Assembly (NCBI GenBank): GCA_018398765.1
Contig: JAHBMJ010000120.1
Span: 34,703-56,693 of the forward strand
Reading direction: 5' to 3'
Length of the DNA stretch: 21,991 nucleotides
DNA from: Chromera velia
Lineage: Eukaryota; Sar; Chromeraceae
The notes under the pieces were generated by a model. That model did no database searches and had not been told where the DNA came from. It was given only the letters and a program-made list of their open reading frames with translations. Made by a program: the position numbers and the translations under genes. This document shows positions 19,598 to 21,991 of the stretch, in pieces. Each line of letters opens with the position of its first letter. The stretch's first letter is position 1.

Positions 19598-20123
19598 CTG
19601 TTTTCAGAATCACAAAACGAAAGGCGTGTCCTAAAAAGCAGAAAGAGAGGACTCAGCAGACTGTTGGTGCTTGTGTAAGTCTGTCAGAAAATTAAGGTCC
19701 TGGTTATTGATGAAGCGTTCGGCAGACTGCTTGATTGACATGCATGTTTGGCAACTGCAGTGCAGTTAACTTTTCTTAATTTTTGCATGCACGATCATGA
19801 TCGATGGAGACGCGCATGCATGAAAAATTAACAATTAATTAATTAAAAATTCAGGACGCGCGCTTTGCGCGCGGAGGAGGGCCCTTACGGTAAAAAAGGG
19901 GTCGAGGAACGGTGGTCTGACAGATCTAGGGTCAGATCTGGGTGGCTTGGGCTGCCTGACATCCGAGAACATCCGAGAACATAAGAATGCAAACACAAAT
20001 CTTGTCGTCTAAATCTGTCTCGATTGATTTGATTTGTGTGCATTTTCTGAAAGGGGTTCATTGTTCAGAACTTTCATACTGTATCGAAGGCTGTGTTGCT
20101 TCACTTTCTTTTCTGCTGTCTCC
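19598..20123. other. Intergenic region rich in inverted repeats
   Basis: No gene was found. The stretch holds the nested inverted repeats at 19776-19873 (listed separately), an AGATCT repeat (CAGATCTAGGGTCAGATCTG, about 19920-19940) and the tandem ACATCCGAGA, ACATCCGAGA at about 19959-19979. Confidence 0.5.
19776..19873. repeat. Nested inverted repeats and palindromes
   Basis: TTAATTTTTGCATGC (19776-19790) is imperfectly inverted as GCATGCATGAAAAATTAA (19814-19831), around a perfect 12-bp palindrome CGATCATGATCG (19792-19803). Just downstream CGCGCGC-TTT-GCGCGCG (19857-19873) forms a 7-bp stem with a 3-nt loop. These could be element termini or a cruciform-forming site; no target duplication was identified. 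Confidence 0.7.
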
Positions 20124-21383
20124 ATGCAACCGGTAGGAGTCCGACCACAACTTGGACAGCACAGCGGTACGTGCGTCCATGGTAGGACGTCAAAGTGCGT
20201 TGCTTGTGGAGGAAGGGCACAATGCGAGTACGGTCGTCGTCCGAGTCGGTGCAGGGACTGCGGGGGGTCTGAAGTGTGCCATCATGGCCGCAGCAGGCAC
20301 TTCTGCAGGTGCGCGCTTCTTTTCGGCGGGTACATGCGCATTTTTCACTGTGCTCTTGCAGTCGCGGTCGATTCACAGCTTCATGCGTGACTGCATTCAG
20401 GTACGGAGGATCTTCTTGCGGAAGGCAGGGGAGGGGGTGCTGTGGCTCGCTCTGGAGGCGGCAGCCGAGTGCGACTCGCGTCGGATTGGCGAGGTTCCCC
20501 CCCAGGAGGACCTGCACGGGGTACGTCAGGGTTGTCTCCTTCGGCGCGCGCAGTCTGCACACGCCTGTGGGCTCTAAATCTAGAATCCGCATTCCCTCTC
20601 TCGTTTTACCTGCCTGCAGGTCTTAAGCAGCCCCTGGCTGGGGGCGATTGCTGCAAGCTGGAACTCGAATCGGAGCTGGAGAACTCGATGAGTTGGCGGT
20701 CTCTATTCCTTGTCTTTGCTGGGTCCCGCGCAACTTCGTTTCACGCTGTGCTTGTCTCTCCTCTGTGCAGCACTTCCGCCGCGACGGTGTGAGAGGAGGC
20801 GAGCCGTTCGAGGAGCGCCACGGGGGAGCGGACACGGGCGTTGCCGCAGGTCGGTTTTCAGTTAGTTCGGTTGGCCGTTGTCGAGACTCCAGGTCGGCAT
20901 TCGTTTGCATCCGCAGTCTGATCGTCTGCTGTTGTCACCGCATCTCGTCGCGGTTTTGGTGTTGGTTCTCCGCCTCTCGTTCTCCTTTCCCCAGCCGTCT
21001 CCTTCGCATTCCGTCTGTGCATCCCGTCGTTGCTGATCGACTGCGTGCGTGTTGCAGAGTGGACGCTGTCGAACAAGACGAAGAACCGGCTCGCCCATGC
21101 GTACCACGGGAACGGAACGGTGGAGGAGAGGATCGAGAAGGTCGAGGGAGAGATCGAGGAGGTGAAGGGGAAGATCCAGAAGGTGGAGAAGAATTTGCTT
21201 GCGATCGACGAGAATGAGGAACGGACGCGAAGTGCGCATGGTGCCCTGTACTACAAGCTGTCGGAGGAGCAGCTGAGGAAGAAGGAGGAGCAGCTGAGGG
21301 ACGATTTGAAGCAGCTGAGGAAAAAAGAGAACCTCCTTCTCGCCGAGAAGCAGCAGCAGGCCTCCTCCAGCTCCGGTCAGTGA
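20124..21383 (+). CDS. CxHGR cysteine/histidine-repeat and coiled-coil protein, multi-exon
   Basis: The first exon (Met 20124 to 20308) encodes three tandem repeats of the form C-x-H/Y-GR-x4-C-x2-CGG (TCVHGRTSKCVACGG, QCEYGRRPSRCRDCGG, VCHHGRSRHFC), likely zinc-binding. I recall this repeat type from algal and protist proteins; its function is unclear. An intron at 20309-20361 leads to a degenerate fourth copy. The exon structure between about 20400 and 20770 is not resolved. Exon 20771-20849 joins across intron 20850-21057 (GTCGGT to TTGCAG) in correct phase to the last exon (21058-21383, TGA). The last exon encodes EWTLSNKTKNRLAHAYHGN and then a long coiled coil with EEQLRKKEEQLRDDLKQLRK. 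One gene is my preferred reading, but two adjacent genes are possible. No TAA or TAG occurs in these exons. Confidence 0.5.
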
Positions 21384-21428
21384 ACGCAGGCAGTCATCCC
21401 TGAAGTCCTCGTGCACGTTGTCCGCCCC

Positions 21429-21991
21429 CAAATTTCTCCAGCATACATCAGTCACCGCCATCTCTTTAGATTGACTTCTTTTTTTGGCGTGCGTCCGTGC
21501 GTCACCGTCAGCTACCTCTGTGGCTGCGTTCCCGTATGCGTGCGTGCGTGCGTGCGTGTGCCTGGTCTACTAGATTGAAGTCCGCGTGCGAGTTCGGGTC
21601 GGTGCATCATGGATGGTCGCGGAACTCAGCTAGACGGGAGCGGGCCAAACGAAAATTTCTCCAGCATGCTGTAGACTGACGTGCCGTGAGGGTGTCTGCG
21701 GGCCTTCCCCTTTTCTTCTTTGCCGGAACGAAAATTTCCCCAGCATACGTTTGGTGTCTCCAGATTGAAGTGCCGAGAGCTGTGTGTGATCGAATGGCTG
21801 TTGGTCCTACGGTGTTCGGTGCATGCTCGTTCACGTGTGTGCGTGGCTGAAGGTTGATTGCGTCGTTCCGCTTGGCTGGTCGTCGTGTGTGTGGGGGTGG
21901 CTGAAGGTCGATTGCGTCCGTCTGGCTGGTCGGATTGTGTCTGGTGTGCCTGAAGATCGACTGCGGCCGAACGAAAATTTCTCCATGATAC
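21429..21991 (+). repeat. Degenerate repeat array downstream of the coiled-coil gene
   Basis: The motif AAAATTTCTCCAGCATAC or close variants occurs at about 21429, 21652, 21731 and 21974. An AGATTGAAGT-like segment follows some copies (about 21571 and 21762), and GTGGCTGAAGGTTGATTGCG recurs three times at 21843-21970 with a period of about 50-60 bp. Copies are unevenly spaced and diverged. The array begins 45 bp after the stop codon, so it may be 3' UTR. No gene was found in it. Confidence 0.6.

Overview
The window is nuclear DNA of a microbial eukaryote, probably a protist or alga. Genes lie on both strands and are split by GT-AG introns that end in TGCAG. Products include an RNA-silencing-type helicase and a spliceosome-type protein. 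hAT-like, LTR and LINE-type elements and long microsatellites surround them. I cannot name the species from the sequence.

The most important reading concerns the genetic code. In almost every gene the frame carries TAA or TAG codons inside otherwise continuous coding sequence, and every gene ends at TGA. I count 14 in-frame TAA/TAG codons (7 each), no in-frame TGA in the genes that look intact, and seven of seven termini at TGA. The simplest explanation is a code with UAA and UAG read as an amino acid, most likely glutamine, and UGA as the only stop. The CDS boundaries below follow that reading, and each entry says where the standard code would stop.

Layout. 2-752 (+): 3' part of a MYND-finger gene. 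756-6114 (-): an eight-exon Dicer-type helicase with a Dicer dimerisation domain but no visible PAZ or RNase III domain; its stop lies 3 bp from the MYND gene stop, tail to tail. 6115-6694: a shared upstream region. 6695-7396 (+): a CIR_N protein with a SLU7-like motif. About 7545-10260: a pyrimidine satellite built on TTTC. 10261-10781: AT-rich spacer. 10782-11450: hAT-like non-autonomous transposon with 12-bp inverted repeats and an 8-bp target duplication. 11477-12836 (-) and 13043-14496 (+): two divergent genes for acidic proteins, each carrying a short tandem duplication that shifts the frame.

14656-17762 is a complete non-autonomous LTR element: two 259-bp LTRs, AGTAT target duplication, an initiator-Met-type primer-binding site, a polypurine tract and one unrecognised coding region. 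18049-18960 is a decayed LINE reverse transcriptase. 20124-21383 (+) holds a cysteine/histidine-repeat and coiled-coil gene, followed to the window end by a degenerate repeat array.

The left third (MYND gene, helicase, CIR_N gene) looks like ordinary host gene space. From 7.5 kb to about 19.9 kb the window is accessory DNA. No rRNA, tRNA or CRISPR array was seen.
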